The notes: generated by a model not told the origin, from the sequence alone. DNA of 64,000 nucleotides from Azospirillum lipoferum 4B (GCF_000283655.1 NC_016622.1:818501-882500), one strand, 5' to 3'. Counted from the stretch's first letter, positions 28,237 to 36,733 are shown. Numbers and translations: made by a program.

Positions 28237-29043
28237 ATGATTCTCTCCGGAAAACGCGCACTCATAACCGGCGGCTCCAGCGGCATCGGCTTTGCCGCCG
28301 CCCGGGCGTTGAGCGAAAAAGGAGTGGCCCTTGCCATCACCGGCCGGCACCCCGACCGGCTGGCCGCGGCGGTCGACGCCTTGCAGAAGGCTGGATCGTC
28401 GGTGACCGGCATCGTGGCCGACGTCGCCACCGTCGACGGGCGCAAGCAGACGCTCGAACGCGCACTCGGCGCACTGGGCGGGCTCGACATCCTTGTCAAC
28501 AATGCCGGCGGTGTTCGCGCCGGGCGACTGGAGCAGGTCACCGAGGAGGACATCCTCGCGATGATCGCCGTCGACCTGACCGCGCCGATCCTGCTGACGC
28601 GGGCCGCCCTTCCGGCGCTGCGCGCCAGCGGCGAGGGGATGGTGGTGAACATATCGTCCGGCCTGGGGCTTGTCGGCGCTCCGTTCTACGCCAGCTATGC
28701 CGGCGCCAAGGCCGGTTTGGCCCGGTTCGGCGAGGCCTTGCGCCGCGAACTGAAGGGCGAGGGCGTCCATGTGCTGACCGTCTATCCCGGCGCCACCGAC
28801 ACCCCGATGATGGCGTCGAACAACGCCGGTCCGGAGCTGGGCTTCACCCGCGAGAGCGCCGAGGCCGTGGCCGCGGCCATCGTGGCGGGGATCGAAACGG
28901 ACGCGCTGGAGGTGATCCGCGGCGGCGAAGCGCGGGCGGCGATGATCGCGCTCAACCGGGACGACCCGCTGGCCATCGATGCGCGGTTCCTCGATCTCAA
29001 GGTCCGCCTTGAGTCGGCGGTCAGGGAGCATGCCGCCATGTGA
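28237..29043 (+). CDS. SDR-family oxidoreductase (DltE-like)
   Basis: A 268-residue short-chain dehydrogenase. The cofactor motif is ITGGSSGIGFAAARALSEKG, with ILVNNAGGVRAG, Ser in VNISSGLGLVG and the catalytic Tyr/Lys in YASYAGAKAGLARFG. The C-terminal half (YPGATDTPMMASNNAGPELG) resembles DltE-type SDRs. Substrate unknown. Its stop is directly followed by the terminal repeat of an IS3 remnant. Confidence 0.9.
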   Translation: MILSGKRALITGGSSGIGFAAARALSEKGVALAITGRHPDRLAAAVDALQKAGSSVTGIVADVATVDGRKQTLERALGALGGLDILVNNAGGVRAGRLEQVTEEDILAMIAVDLTAPILLTRAALPALRASGEGMVVNISSGLGLVGAPFYASYAGAKAGLARFGEALRRELKGEGVHVLTVYPGATDTPMMASNNAGPELGFTRESAEAVAAAIVAGIETDALEVIRGGEARAAMIALNRDDPLAIDARFLDLKVRLESAVREHAAM

Positions 29044-29044
29044 G

Positions 29045-29588
29045 TGAACCGCACCGGGTTTGTCGGAGGCCATTTGGCTCGAGTCACGCCGCGATGGCGA
29101 CGTCCTCGGTTTGAGCATGATGGCGCGCTTGGGCCTTGGCGGGCGGAATGTTGCCGATGGGTTCGAGCAGGCGCCGGTTGTTGAACCAGTCCACCCATTC
29201 CAGGGCGCGCCATGGCCTGCGGCGCCGGATCACCTCGGTCTTGTAGAGGCCGTCGATGGTCTCGTTCGTGCCGCGTTGCCATGGACTGCGCGGATCGCAT
29301 AAGTAGACGCACAGCCCGGTATCGATCCGGATATTGGCGTGTTGGGCCGGGCCGCTTCCCCTGGTCGCGTTCGGCCTGCCGGACCCAACCCCGCAGCGTC
29401 TCGGGATTGCGGCCGATCTTCGCCGCGATCGAGCCGATCGCCGCCCACTGCGAGGCATGCTCGCCAGCGTGTTCGAACATCATCCGCACCGCGCGCGGGC
29501 TTCAGGGGCGTATTTCGGTGACCCCTGTTTCGTCATGCTGACCCCATCCTCTCAGGAAACGGGGCCTCCGGCAAATCCGGCGCGGTCT
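29045..29588 (-). pseudogene. IS3 remnant with an IS30-like fragment inside
   Basis: Ends resemble those of the intact IS3 at 4593-5916: TGAACCGCACCGGGTTTG on the left and an imperfect match at the right near 29588. Inside, on the minus strand, an orfA fragment ([37 protein letters not shown]) leads to a short piece reading CVYLCDPRSPWQRGTNE. This is the catalytic-Glu region of IS30-family transposases. It then joins in frame to [18 protein letters not shown] and [16 protein letters not shown] of IS3 OrfB. Most of both transposases is missing. No matching target duplication was found. Confidence 0.8.
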
Positions 29589-29632
29589 CTCTCCAAGGCG
29601 AAGGGGAGCACCGGCCGCCATGTGAAGAATGC

Positions 29633-29678
29633 ATTGCGCGCAATTGAGTTTCGCATGGCTTAATAAATTGCGTGCAAT
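29633..29678. promoter_or_regulatory. Paired palindromes upstream of ohr (candidate OhrR operators)
   Basis: ATTGCGCGCAAT (29633-29644, a perfect 12-bp palindrome) and ATTGCGTGCAAT (29667-29678, one mismatched pair) are 22 bases apart in the ohr upstream region, near an AT-rich TTAATAAA segment. OhrR-family repressors bind AT-flanked palindromes next to ohr, so these are the natural operator candidates. The assignment rests on position and symmetry only. Confidence 0.55.
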
Positions 29679-29777
29679 TCGATTGTGAGCGATGTTTCTT
29701 CTCACGAGATCATAGGCGGCAATGCTTCCCGCCGCGCCGCCGACCGAACCCCCATATGCAATGAAGGAGAGCACACC

Positions 29778-30197
29778 ATGAAGACCCTGTATTCGACGAA
29801 GGTGTCCGCCACCGGTGGCCGCGACGGCAAGGCCGTCAGCGAGGACGGGCTGCTGTCGGTCGCGCTGGCCGCGCCGAAGGAATTGGGCGGGCAGGGCGGG
29901 GCCACCAACCCCGAGCAGCTGTTTGCCGCCGGCTATTCCGCCTGCTTCATCGGCGCCATCAAGTTCGTCGGCAACCGCGACAAGATCGCCGTTCCGGCCG
30001 GCCTGTCGGTGACCGCCACGGTGGGCATCGGCGCCCGTGACGATGGCGAGGGCTTCGGCCTGACTGTGGACTTCGTCGTGTCGCTGCCGGGCATGGACAA
30101 GGCTGCGGCCGAGGATCTGCTGGCCCGCGCCCACAAGGTCTGCCCCTACAGCCATGCCACCAAGGGCAACATCCCGGTCACCACGACGGTTGCCTGA
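29778..30197 (+). CDS. ohr: Organic hydroperoxide resistance protein
   Basis: A 139-residue OsmC/Ohr peroxidase. The N-terminal MKTLYSTKVSATGGRDGKAV is diagnostic of Ohr. The two reactive Cys residues are in AGYSACFIGAIKF and AHKVCPYSHAT. It reduces organic and fatty-acid hydroperoxides in the cytoplasm. It has a strong ribosome-binding site (AAGGAGAG) and is followed by an OhrR-type MarR regulator on the same strand, an arrangement common in alphaproteobacteria. Confidence 0.95.
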   Translation: MKTLYSTKVSATGGRDGKAVSEDGLLSVALAAPKELGGQGGATNPEQLFAAGYSACFIGAIKFVGNRDKIAVPAGLSVTATVGIGARDDGEGFGLTVDFVVSLPGMDKAAAEDLLARAHKVCPYSHATKGNIPVTTTVA

Positions 30198-30269
30198 GGC
30201 TGTTCCCTCCGGGGTGTTGCCCCAGGGTATAGCATCGGGTGAATACCTGAAGCGAAACGCTTCGGGATT

Positions 30270-30339
30270 GCGCCGCCGGGCTGTTGCGCGCGATTGTGCC
30301 GAACGCATGATCGACCGGCGCGCAACAGCCCGGCGGCGC
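30270..30339. repeat. 22-bp perfect inverted repeat between ohr and ohrR
   Basis: The arms at 30270-30291 and 30318-30339 are exact reverse complements, G+C rich, with a 26-base loop. There is no T-tract after it, so it is not a classical terminator. The inner ends read TTGCGCGC and GCGCGCAA, the same core as the palindromes before ohr. A smaller hairpin, AAGCG-AAA-CGCTT, lies at 30250-30262. Confidence 0.85.
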
Positions 30340-30366
30340 TCGCCGTTTCGAAGGTTCCACAAAGCC

Positions 30367-30822
30367 ATGACTGCCGACAGGAACGATCCGCTTCTGCTCT
30401 CCAACCAGGCCTGCTTCGCCCTGTATTCGGCGAATCTGGCGATGACCCGTGTCTACCGTCCGCTGCTGGAGTCGCTCGGCCTGACCTACCCGCAATATCT
30501 GATGATGTTGCTGCTGTGGGAGGAGGACGGGCAGTCGATGAAGGCGCTGGGCGAAAGGCTGGGGCTGGACAGCGGCACGCTGACCCCGCTGCTGAAACGG
30601 ATGGAAGGGCAGGGGCTGGTCACCCGCGCCCGCGATCCGCAGGACGAGCGGCTTGTCCGCATCCGCCTGACGCCAGAGGGGGCGGCGTTGCGCGGCAAGG
30701 CCGCCTGCGTGCCGACCCACATCGCTGCCGCTGCCGGCTGCTCGGTCGAGGAACTGTCCGCCCTGCGCGAGGTGTTGCTGAAGCTGCGCGACGATCTCAA
30801 TCGGGCCGCAGACCACAACTGA
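30367..30822 (+). CDS. ohrR: MarR-family regulator, OhrR-type
   Basis: A 151-residue MarR regulator. The N-terminal NQACFALYSANLAMTRVYRP contains the peroxide-sensing Cys of OhrR in its usual position. The winged helix is seen in MKALGERLGLDSGTLTPLLK and GLVTRARDPQDERLVRIRLT. Oxidation of the Cys by organic hydroperoxides releases the repressor from DNA. The ATG at 30367 is chosen because it gives the conserved N-terminus. It follows ohr and probably represses both ohr and itself. Confidence 0.92.
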   Translation: MTADRNDPLLLSNQACFALYSANLAMTRVYRPLLESLGLTYPQYLMMLLLWEEDGQSMKALGERLGLDSGTLTPLLKRMEGQGLVTRARDPQDERLVRIRLTPEGAALRGKAACVPTHIAAAAGCSVEELSALREVLLKLRDDLNRAADHN

Positions 30823-30905
30823 TCCCGCGGTGTCGAAAGGGGCTGGAAATCGGCGGCCGGACGGCCTTTCCTGATCGGCCGCTCCCCGGAAGGAAGGTGC
30901 CTGCC

Positions 30906-31508
30906 GTGACCTCTCATATCATCGACGACCGTCTCCGCATCCGTGCGGCCGATGCCGACGACGCACCGGACCTTGCCCGGCTGATCGACATCGCCGGCGG
31001 CGGGGTCTACGGCTTTCTTCTGGACGGGCTGATGCCGGGGCTGACGGCGGCGGAAATGCTGATGCCGGGCCTTGCCGGGCGCAGCGGTTCGCTGTCGCAC
31101 CGGCAGAGCGGGGTCGCCGAACTGGACGGGCGGGTCGTCGGCGTCACCCACGGCTATCCCACCGACTGGATCCGGACGGAGGATTACAGCGGCCTGCCGC
31201 CCGACCGCGTCGCCCATATGGCCGCATTCTCCGAAACGCTGGACTGGGGCAGCTATTTCCTGTCGGCCCTGGCGGTCGATCCGGAGCAGCGGCGCCACGG
31301 CATCGCCGGCCGGTTGCTCGGCTGGTTCTACGAACGGGCGCGGACCGGCGGTTTCGACCGGGTCACGCTGCATGTCTGGGCCGACAACGACCCGGCCCGT
31401 CGTCTTTATGCCGGCGAAGGGTTCGAGGAGATCGGCCGCGCCGACATCCCCTGGCACCCCCGCCTGCCACACCAGGGCGGCAGCATCCTGATGCGGCGCT
31501 ATCTCTGA
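30906..31508 (+). CDS. GNAT-family N-acetyltransferase
   Basis: A 200-residue GNAT protein. A GTG start at 30906 is preceded by GGAAGGAAGG; the frame is open further upstream without family features. The acetyl-CoA site is seen in LSALAVDPEQRRHGIAGRLL and the beta-5/helix region TLHVWADNDPARRLYAGEGF. The N-terminus (IRAADADDAPDLARLID) is typical. Substrate unknown. It overlaps the convergent hydrolase gene by 10 bases. Confidence 0.88.
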   Translation: MTSHIIDDRLRIRAADADDAPDLARLIDIAGGGVYGFLLDGLMPGLTAAEMLMPGLAGRSGSLSHRQSGVAELDGRVVGVTHGYPTDWIRTEDYSGLPPDRVAHMAAFSETLDWGSYFLSALAVDPEQRRHGIAGRLLGWFYERARTGGFDRVTLHVWADNDPARRLYAGEGFEEIGRADIPWHPRLPHQGGSILMRRYL

Positions 31509-32479
31509 GCGGCGACCCGCAGCGGCGCGCCTTCGGCCGACAGCTCGTCGATGCGGCGCTCCACCTGCTCCGGGTCGGCGTGATGCACCATATGCCCGCA
31601 GTCCGGCACCCAGTGCAGGGTGCTGTTCGGCAGTACGTGATGCAGGCGGCCGCTCTGCTCCTCCTGCGAAACGATGCGGTCCTCATGGCCGGCGAAGATC
31701 GCCACCGGGACGGCCAGATCGGCGTAGCGGTGCTGCAGCCGGTCGGTGGCCGGCGCCATGGTGACGCCGTCCTGGGCGTTGGCGCGCAGCTGGCCGGGGC
31801 GGGTGGTCAGGGCGGCCGGGAAGGTCTCCGTCAGATGGTCGGGCACCGGCCGGGGCGAGAACATCGTCTTCAGCAGCGCCGGCATCACCGCCTTGGAGAA
31901 GGGCGGCGAGACCGTGTAGCGCAGCAGGTCACCCAGCACCGGCGCCGCAACCGGCGCCACCATCACCGCGTCCACCCGCTTGGTCGGGAAGTAATAGCCG
32001 GCCAGCAGAGCCAGCCCCTTGACCGTCCGCGGATGGTCCAGCGCCAGGGCTAGGGCCACCAGTGTCGCATAGGAATGGCCGGCGACCACCGCGTTCTCGA
32101 TCCCCAGCACCGCGAAGGCCTCGGCCAGCAGATCCGCCTGATCTTCCGGCGTCCAGGCGCGGTCGCGGGGACGGTCGCTGTGGCCCATGCCGGGACGGTC
32201 GAAGGCGATGACACGGTGGTTCTGCGCCAGCCGGTCGAACAGCCCGCTCGCCAGCCAATCGCCGAGGGCGGAGACGTTGCCGTGCAGCAGCACGACCGGC
32301 GGCCCTTCGCCGGCCTCCATATAGTGCAGCCGGACGCCGTCGACGGTCACGAAGCGCCCGTCGGGCGGATAGCGCCGCTCCGCCGCGCGGGCCGCCAGCG
32401 TATTGGTGACGGCCAGCCCGCCCAAGGCGAGCGCGGTGATGCCCAGGGTTTTGAGGATGGTGGATTGGCGGTCGGTCAT
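31499..32479 (-). CDS. Alpha/beta hydrolase
   Basis: A 326-residue alpha/beta-hydrolase. It has an N-terminal hydrophobic segment (LKTLGITALALGGLAVTNTL) that may be a signal anchor. The oxyanion motif is VVLLHGNVSALGDWL, with RVIAFDRPGMGHSDRP, the nucleophile Ser in VAGHSYATLVAL, and the catalytic His in WVPDCGHMVHHADPE. Substrate not predictable. It lies convergent to the GNAT gene with a short overlap. Confidence 0.88.
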   Translation of the reverse strand: MTDRQSTILKTLGITALALGGLAVTNTLAARAAERRYPPDGRFVTVDGVRLHYMEAGEGPPVVLLHGNVSALGDWLASGLFDRLAQNHRVIAFDRPGMGHSDRPRDRAWTPEDQADLLAEAFAVLGIENAVVAGHSYATLVALALALDHPRTVKGLALLAGYYFPTKRVDAVMVAPVAAPVLGDLLRYTVSPPFSKAVMPALLKTMFSPRPVPDHLTETFPAALTTRPGQLRANAQDGVTMAPATDRLQHRYADLAVPVAIFAGHEDRIVSQEEQSGRLHHVLPNSTLHWVPDCGHMVHHADPEQVERRIDELSAEGAPLRVAAQR

Positions 32480-32577
32480 GGTGGTTGTCCTCTCAAGCGG
32501 CTGCTGCGATGCAGCATCGTCGGGAGGACAACCGAGGGGCGGGGGGAAGGGTTCCCGGGGGTGGGAGCTTTAGCCCC

Positions 32578-33510
32578 TCACTTCCCCGCCTTCAACTGCT
32601 CCCGCGTCAGCCAGAACACCTCGCCGAAGCTGTTGGCCGTCTGCAGCCACAGGAAGTCCAGGTGGGGATATTCCGCCTCCAGGATCTCCCGGCCGGTGCC
32701 GAACTCGCACAGCAGGCCACCGTCCGGGGTCAGGTGCTTGGGCGCTTCCTTCAGGATGCGGCGGACGATGTCCAGCCCGTCGTTACCGCCGGCCAGCGCC
32801 ATCTCCGGCTCGGCCCGGAACTCGGGCGGCAGGGCGTCCATCGCTTCGGCGTCGACATAGGGCGGGTTGGTGATGATGACGTCGTATTTCCGCGTCTTCA
32901 GCGGCGCGAACAGGTCGCCCTGGTGCAGGGCGATGCGGTCCTCGAACCCGCTGTCGGCGACGTTGCGCTTGGCCACCTCCAGCGCGTCCGGCGACAGGTC
33001 GACCGCGTCCACCTGCGCCTCCGGGAAGATGCGGGCGGCCAGGATGGCGAGGCAACCGGAACCGGTGCACAGGTCCAGCACCCGCTCCACCGAGGTCGGG
33101 TCCTCCACCAGCGTGAAATCGTCGCCGCCGAACAGGTCGGAGAACAGCAGTTCCCCGATGTAGGAGCGCGGGACGATCACCCGCTCGTCCACATAGAAGG
33201 GGATGCCCTGGATATAGGCCTTGTTCAGCAGGTAGGGCGCCGGCTTGCGGGTGTCGATGCGGGCGTGGAGGATGCCGGCCACCGCCTCGCGCTCCGCCGC
33301 GGTCAGCCGGGCGTCGAGATAGGGGTCGAGCTGGTCGACCGGCAGGTGCAGCGATTCCAGCACCAGGAACACCGCCTCGTCGAAGGCCGTGGTGGTGCCG
33401 TGGCCGTAATCGAGATCGGCCTCGTTGAAGCGGCTGACGCCGTAGCGCAGGAAATCGCGGATGGTCGACAGCTCGGCGGCTGCGGCGGCGGCGGTGTGCT
33501 TGGCAGTCAT
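32578..33510 (-). CDS. prmB: 50S ribosomal protein L3 N(5)-glutamine methyltransferase
   Basis: A 310-residue SAM-dependent methyltransferase of the HemK/PrmB group. The glutamine-binding motif ITNPPYVDAEAM and SAM motif LDLCTGSGCLAILAARIFP are present. The N-terminal domain with VFLVLESLHLPVDQLDPYLD and YVDERVIVPRSYIGEL favours PrmB over PrmC. It methylates Gln in ribosomal protein L3. The arsC-like gene lies 34 bases upstream on the same strand, so the two may be co-transcribed. Confidence 0.92.
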   Translation of the reverse strand: MTAKHTAAAAAAELSTIRDFLRYGVSRFNEADLDYGHGTTTAFDEAVFLVLESLHLPVDQLDPYLDARLTAAEREAVAGILHARIDTRKPAPYLLNKAYIQGIPFYVDERVIVPRSYIGELLFSDLFGGDDFTLVEDPTSVERVLDLCTGSGCLAILAARIFPEAQVDAVDLSPDALEVAKRNVADSGFEDRIALHQGDLFAPLKTRKYDVIITNPPYVDAEAMDALPPEFRAEPEMALAGGNDGLDIVRRILKEAPKHLTPDGGLLCEFGTGREILEAEYPHLDFLWLQTANSFGEVFWLTREQLKAGK

Positions 33511-33544
33511 GGGGCGCTGGCTCCGGTCAGGGGCGGGAATGGGG

Positions 33545-33886
33545 TCAGAGGAGGTCCAGCACCGACTCCGGCGGACGGCCGACGCGGGCGCGGTCGCCCT
33601 TCACCACGATGGGGCGTTCGATGGCGGACGGATTGGCCGACAGGGCGGCGATCAGCGCCTCGCCGTCCAGATCCTTGGGCAAGCCGGCCTCCGCCGCCTC
33701 CTTGGCGCGGGTGATGTCGCGCGGACCCTTGCCCAGCTTGGCGAGGATGGCGGACAGCTCCGCCGGGCTGGGCGGGGTCTTCAGATACTCCACCACCGCC
33801 GGTTCGACGCCGCGGGAGCGCAGGAGGTCCAGCGTCTCGCGCGATTTGCTGCAGCGCGGGTTGTGGTAGATCGTCACGTCGCTCAT
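33545..33886 (-). CDS. ArsC-family (glutaredoxin-type arsenate reductase-like) protein
   Basis: A 113-residue protein with the ArsC fold. The active-site Cys is in YHNPRCSKSRETLDLL, and ERPIVVKGDRARVGRPPE is the conserved second half with the Arg residues that bind arsenate. The ATG at 33886 gives the normal length. No arsR or arsB is near, so it may act as a Spx/ArsC-like reductase of unproven substrate rather than in an arsenic operon. It precedes prmB. Confidence 0.88.
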   Translation of the reverse strand: MSDVTIYHNPRCSKSRETLDLLRSRGVEPAVVEYLKTPPSPAELSAILAKLGKGPRDITRAKEAAEAGLPKDLDGEALIAALSANPSAIERPIVVKGDRARVGRPPESVLDLL

Positions 33887-34095
33887 GGCGGGTTTCCAGA
33901 TTGGATGGTCGATCCGACTGATACACCCAACCCGCGTCCTGCGCCAATCCGGCATGCGGAAAGCTCTGTGGCGGCGCAACATCCGTCAGGTGACAAGGGC
34001 TGCCTTTGGTATTATTTTGCGCGCTCGCTTTTCCGTGGCCCATCGCGCCGTTTCAGGCAGGCGGGCTGCCGATCAGTCCCGATGCCCAGATACGG

Positions 34096-35349
34096 ATGCC
34101 GGCCGTGACCAAGCTCTCGCTCTCCAAGGACAAGATCAACATCCTTCTTCTGGAAGGTGTCCACGACAACGCCATCGACGAGCTGGCCCGCGGCGGCTAT
34201 GCCTCGGTCGAGCGGCTGCCGCGCGCCCTGGACGAGGATGAGCTGCTGGAGCGCATCGGGTCCGTCCACATCCTGGGCATCCGGTCGCGCACCCATCTGA
34301 CCGCCAAGGTGTTCGAGGAGGCAGCCAAGCTGATCACCGTCGGCTGCTTCTGCATCGGCACCAACCAGGTCGACCTGAAGGCGGCGCGCCGCACCGGCGT
34401 CCCGGTGTTCAACGCCCCCTATTCCAACACCCGGTCGGTGGCGGAGCTGGTGATCGGCGAGATCATCATGCTGATGCGCGGCATCTTCGAAAAGTCGCAG
34501 CTGGTCCATGGCGGCGGCTGGATGAAGTCGGCGAAGGACTCTTACGAGATCCGCGGCAAGACGCTGGGCATCGTCGGCTATGGCCATATCGGCACGCAGG
34601 TGTCGATCCTGGCGGAAGCGATGGGCATGCAGGTCCGCTTCTACGACGTCGTGCGCAAGCTGGCGCTCGGCAATGCTCGCGCCTGCGATTCGCTGGAGGA
34701 ACTGCTGTCGGTGTCCGACGTGGTGACCCTGCATGTGCCGGACACCCCGCAGACCCGCAACATGATCGGCGAGCGTGAACTGGCGGCCATGAAGAAGGGC
34801 AGCCACCTGATCAACGCCGCCCGCGGCCAGGTGGTGGACATCGAGGCGCTGGCCGCCGCGATGAACAGCGGCCATGTCCTGGGTGCCGCCATCGACGTCT
34901 TCCCGGTGGAGCCCGGTTCGGACAAGGAAGAGTTCCAGAGCGCGCTGCGCGGCATCAAGACCGCCATCCTGACCCCGCACATCGGCGGTTCGACGATGGA
35001 GGCGCAGGCCAACATCGGCACCGAGGTGGCGCAGAAGCTGCTGGAGTATTCGGACAACGGCTCCACCGTCGGCGCGGTCAACTTCCCGCAGGTGGCGCTG
35101 CCGGTTCAGGCCGGCTGCACCCGCTTCCTGCACGTCCACGAGAACCGTCCGGGCATCCTGCGCAAGGTGAACGAGGTGTTCTCCGGCCGCGACCTGAACA
35201 TCGCGGCCCAGTATCTCCAGACCGATCCGGAGCTGGGATATGTGGTGGTCGACGTCAACGGCGATGTCGAGGAGTTGGAGGTCGTCAACGACCTGCGCGC
35301 CATCGAAGGCACCCTGAAGGCGCGCTTCCTGTTCCCGGCGCATCAGTGA
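34096..35349 (+). CDS. serA: D-3-phosphoglycerate dehydrogenase
   Basis: About 417 residues from the ATG at 34096; an upstream in-frame Met (34006) would add 30 residues without family similarity. SerA oxidises 3-phosphoglycerate to phosphohydroxypyruvate, the first step of serine synthesis. It has the NAD motif GIVGYGHIGTQVSILAEAMG, the catalytic Arg/Glu/His regions INAARGQVVD and TPHIGGSTMEAQ, and a C-terminal ACT domain (HVHENRPGILRKVNEVFSG) that binds serine for feedback inhibition. The domain layout matches the short E. coli-type enzyme. Confidence 0.93.
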   Translation: MPAVTKLSLSKDKINILLLEGVHDNAIDELARGGYASVERLPRALDEDELLERIGSVHILGIRSRTHLTAKVFEEAAKLITVGCFCIGTNQVDLKAARRTGVPVFNAPYSNTRSVAELVIGEIIMLMRGIFEKSQLVHGGGWMKSAKDSYEIRGKTLGIVGYGHIGTQVSILAEAMGMQVRFYDVVRKLALGNARACDSLEELLSVSDVVTLHVPDTPQTRNMIGERELAAMKKGSHLINAARGQVVDIEALAAAMNSGHVLGAAIDVFPVEPGSDKEEFQSALRGIKTAILTPHIGGSTMEAQANIGTEVAQKLLEYSDNGSTVGAVNFPQVALPVQAGCTRFLHVHENRPGILRKVNEVFSGRDLNIAAQYLQTDPELGYVVVDVNGDVEELEVVNDLRAIEGTLKARFLFPAHQ

Positions 35350-35372
35350 GGTAGGCTGGGGGAGCTGTGGCT

Positions 35373-35482
35373 TTGCCCCCTCCCTAACCCTCCCCCGCCT
35401 CTGGCGGTGGAGGGGACAGCCGCCGATTCGCGGAAGGCACCCTCTCCCTCGAAGAGGGGGAGGGATGGGGAGGGGGCATTGC
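35373..35482. repeat. G+C-rich intergenic palindromic repeat
   Basis: Alternating CCCTCCC and GGGGAGGG blocks form imperfect inverted repeats between serA and the next gene (CCCCCTCCCTAACCCTCCCC at one end, and GGGGAGGGGGCA at the other). A closely similar block lies at 59214-59345. This looks like a dispersed intergenic repeat family of the genome rather than a unique regulatory site. Confidence 0.75.
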
Positions 35483-35550
35483 CGCAACTTGCCCACTCCA
35501 CCCCCTCCATGTCTCTTGTCCGCGGACGGTTTCCTGATATCTGTATCGGG

Positions 35551-36285
35551 ATGACCGTTCGCCTCCTGTTCCTCTTCCTTTCGGGTGTCCTGCTCGCCGC
35601 CCTGCCCACCGCTTCGCCGGCGGCGGCGCAGTCCAATGGCTGCAGCGGGTTTCCGCCGACGAAGCTCGTGTTCGACAGCATGCTGGCACCGATCCAGCGT
35701 GACGACGGGCGAACGATCGCGCAGCTCACCCGGCTGCCGGGACGCACGCCGGGACCGGTCGGGAGCGCCGGTGGCCATGTGCTGGGGCTGACCCTGGCCC
35801 GCTATGGCGAGCAGTCGCAGGTTTCCGCCCTGTTCAGGACCATGGGCGACGGCACCTATTGCGCGTCGGCCAGCACGGTGACCATCAGCTTCGGCTTCCA
35901 GCAGCGCATCGTCCATGTCGCCAGCGAAATCCCGGTGAACTCCTGCCTGCATGGTGAGGTGCTGGCCCATGAGATGCGCCATGTCGCGGTGGACGAGGCG
36001 TTGCTGCGCGAGATGATGCCGCAAATCCGCATCCGGCTGGATCAGGTTATGGATGGCATGGCGCCGGTGCGGTCGCGCAGTCAGGCCCAGGCGATGGCAG
36101 CGATCCGCCGGCCGCTCGAATCGGCGATGCGGCGGATCATGCAGGAGTTCGGGCGCGAGCGCGACCGCCGGCAGGCCCAGGTCGATACGGTGGAGGAGTA
36201 TGAGCGGGTCAGCCGCGTCTGCAACGGCGAGGCCCGCAACTATCTGCCGAAACCCGCCCAGCGGCAGACCGTGCGCCGGGGGTGA
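35551..36285 (+). CDS. Putative secreted zincin-like protein
   Basis: A 244-residue protein with a signal peptide (VRLLFLFLSGVLLAALPTAS). The start at 35551 is chosen because it directly gives that signal. The motif EVLAHEMRHVAVDEALL contains an HExxH signature (HEMRH) typical of zinc metallopeptidases. Three Cys residues (NGCSGF, TYCAS, NSCLHG) may form disulfides, and a late Cys is in SRVCNGEA. The family is not recognised with certainty. It is isolated between serA and an HNH gene on the other strand. Confidence 0.68.
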   Translation: MTVRLLFLFLSGVLLAALPTASPAAAQSNGCSGFPPTKLVFDSMLAPIQRDDGRTIAQLTRLPGRTPGPVGSAGGHVLGLTLARYGEQSQVSALFRTMGDGTYCASASTVTISFGFQQRIVHVASEIPVNSCLHGEVLAHEMRHVAVDEALLREMMPQIRIRLDQVMDGMAPVRSRSQAQAMAAIRRPLESAMRRIMQEFGRERDRRQAQVDTVEEYERVSRVCNGEARNYLPKPAQRQTVRRG

Positions 36286-36305
36286 GTCGGGGGGGTGAGC
36301 CACTT

Positions 36306-36656
36306 TCAGCGCTTGCGCCGCCGACGGTCGGTGGCATGGCCGTCGGTGAACTCCGGCGGCTTGCGGCGGACCCAGCGGATGAAGGCGGCGATGTCGGGAT
36401 GGCCGCGCAGGGCTTCGATCTCGTGGTAGTGGTCGCGCAGCTGCTGCTCGGTCAGCACCGCGTGGATCTTGGCGTGGCAGATGCGGTGCATCGTCACCGT
36501 GTCCCGTCCGCCATAGGTGCGCGGGACCAGATGGTGTTCGTTCAGGCTGGCCCCCGGCACCATCGGCCGGCCGCAGAGAGGGCAGGCGGGACGGTCCTCC
36601 TGTGGGGCGGCGGGAGCAGCAGGGATGGCGATGGGCGGTGGCGGCAGGCGGCGCAT
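36306..36656 (-). CDS. Small HNH endonuclease domain protein
   Basis: A 116-residue protein. The HNH core is seen: CPLCGRPMVPGASLNEHHLV, PRTYGGRDTVTMHRICHAKI and HAVLTEQQLRDHY. CxxC and a following H..CH.KIH give the zinc and metal ligands. The proline-rich N-terminus may belong to the protein or mean a later start. It is a free-standing nuclease with no mobile-element neighbours; a role in DNA processing is only inferred. Confidence 0.78.
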   Translation of the reverse strand: MRRLPPPPIAIPAAPAAPQEDRPACPLCGRPMVPGASLNEHHLVPRTYGGRDTVTMHRICHAKIHAVLTEQQLRDHYHEIEALRGHPDIAAFIRWVRRKPPEFTDGHATDRRRRKR

Positions 36657-36733
36657 GAGGTCCGGGGCAAAGGACGAAGCAGCGGGCGGGGCCTGGAAGA
36701 TATGGCACGATCCCGCCGGGCAAAAAGCTGCCT

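Noticed and set aside
29685-29777. Longer N-terminus for Ohr from the upstream start at 29685
   Set aside because: The ATG at 29778 has a strong ribosome-binding site and gives the conserved MKTLYST start; the extra residues have no family similarity.
34012-36723. 903-aa minus-strand frame opposite serA
   Set aside because: Shadow of serA and its neighbour; no recognisable domain and His/Arg-rich composition.
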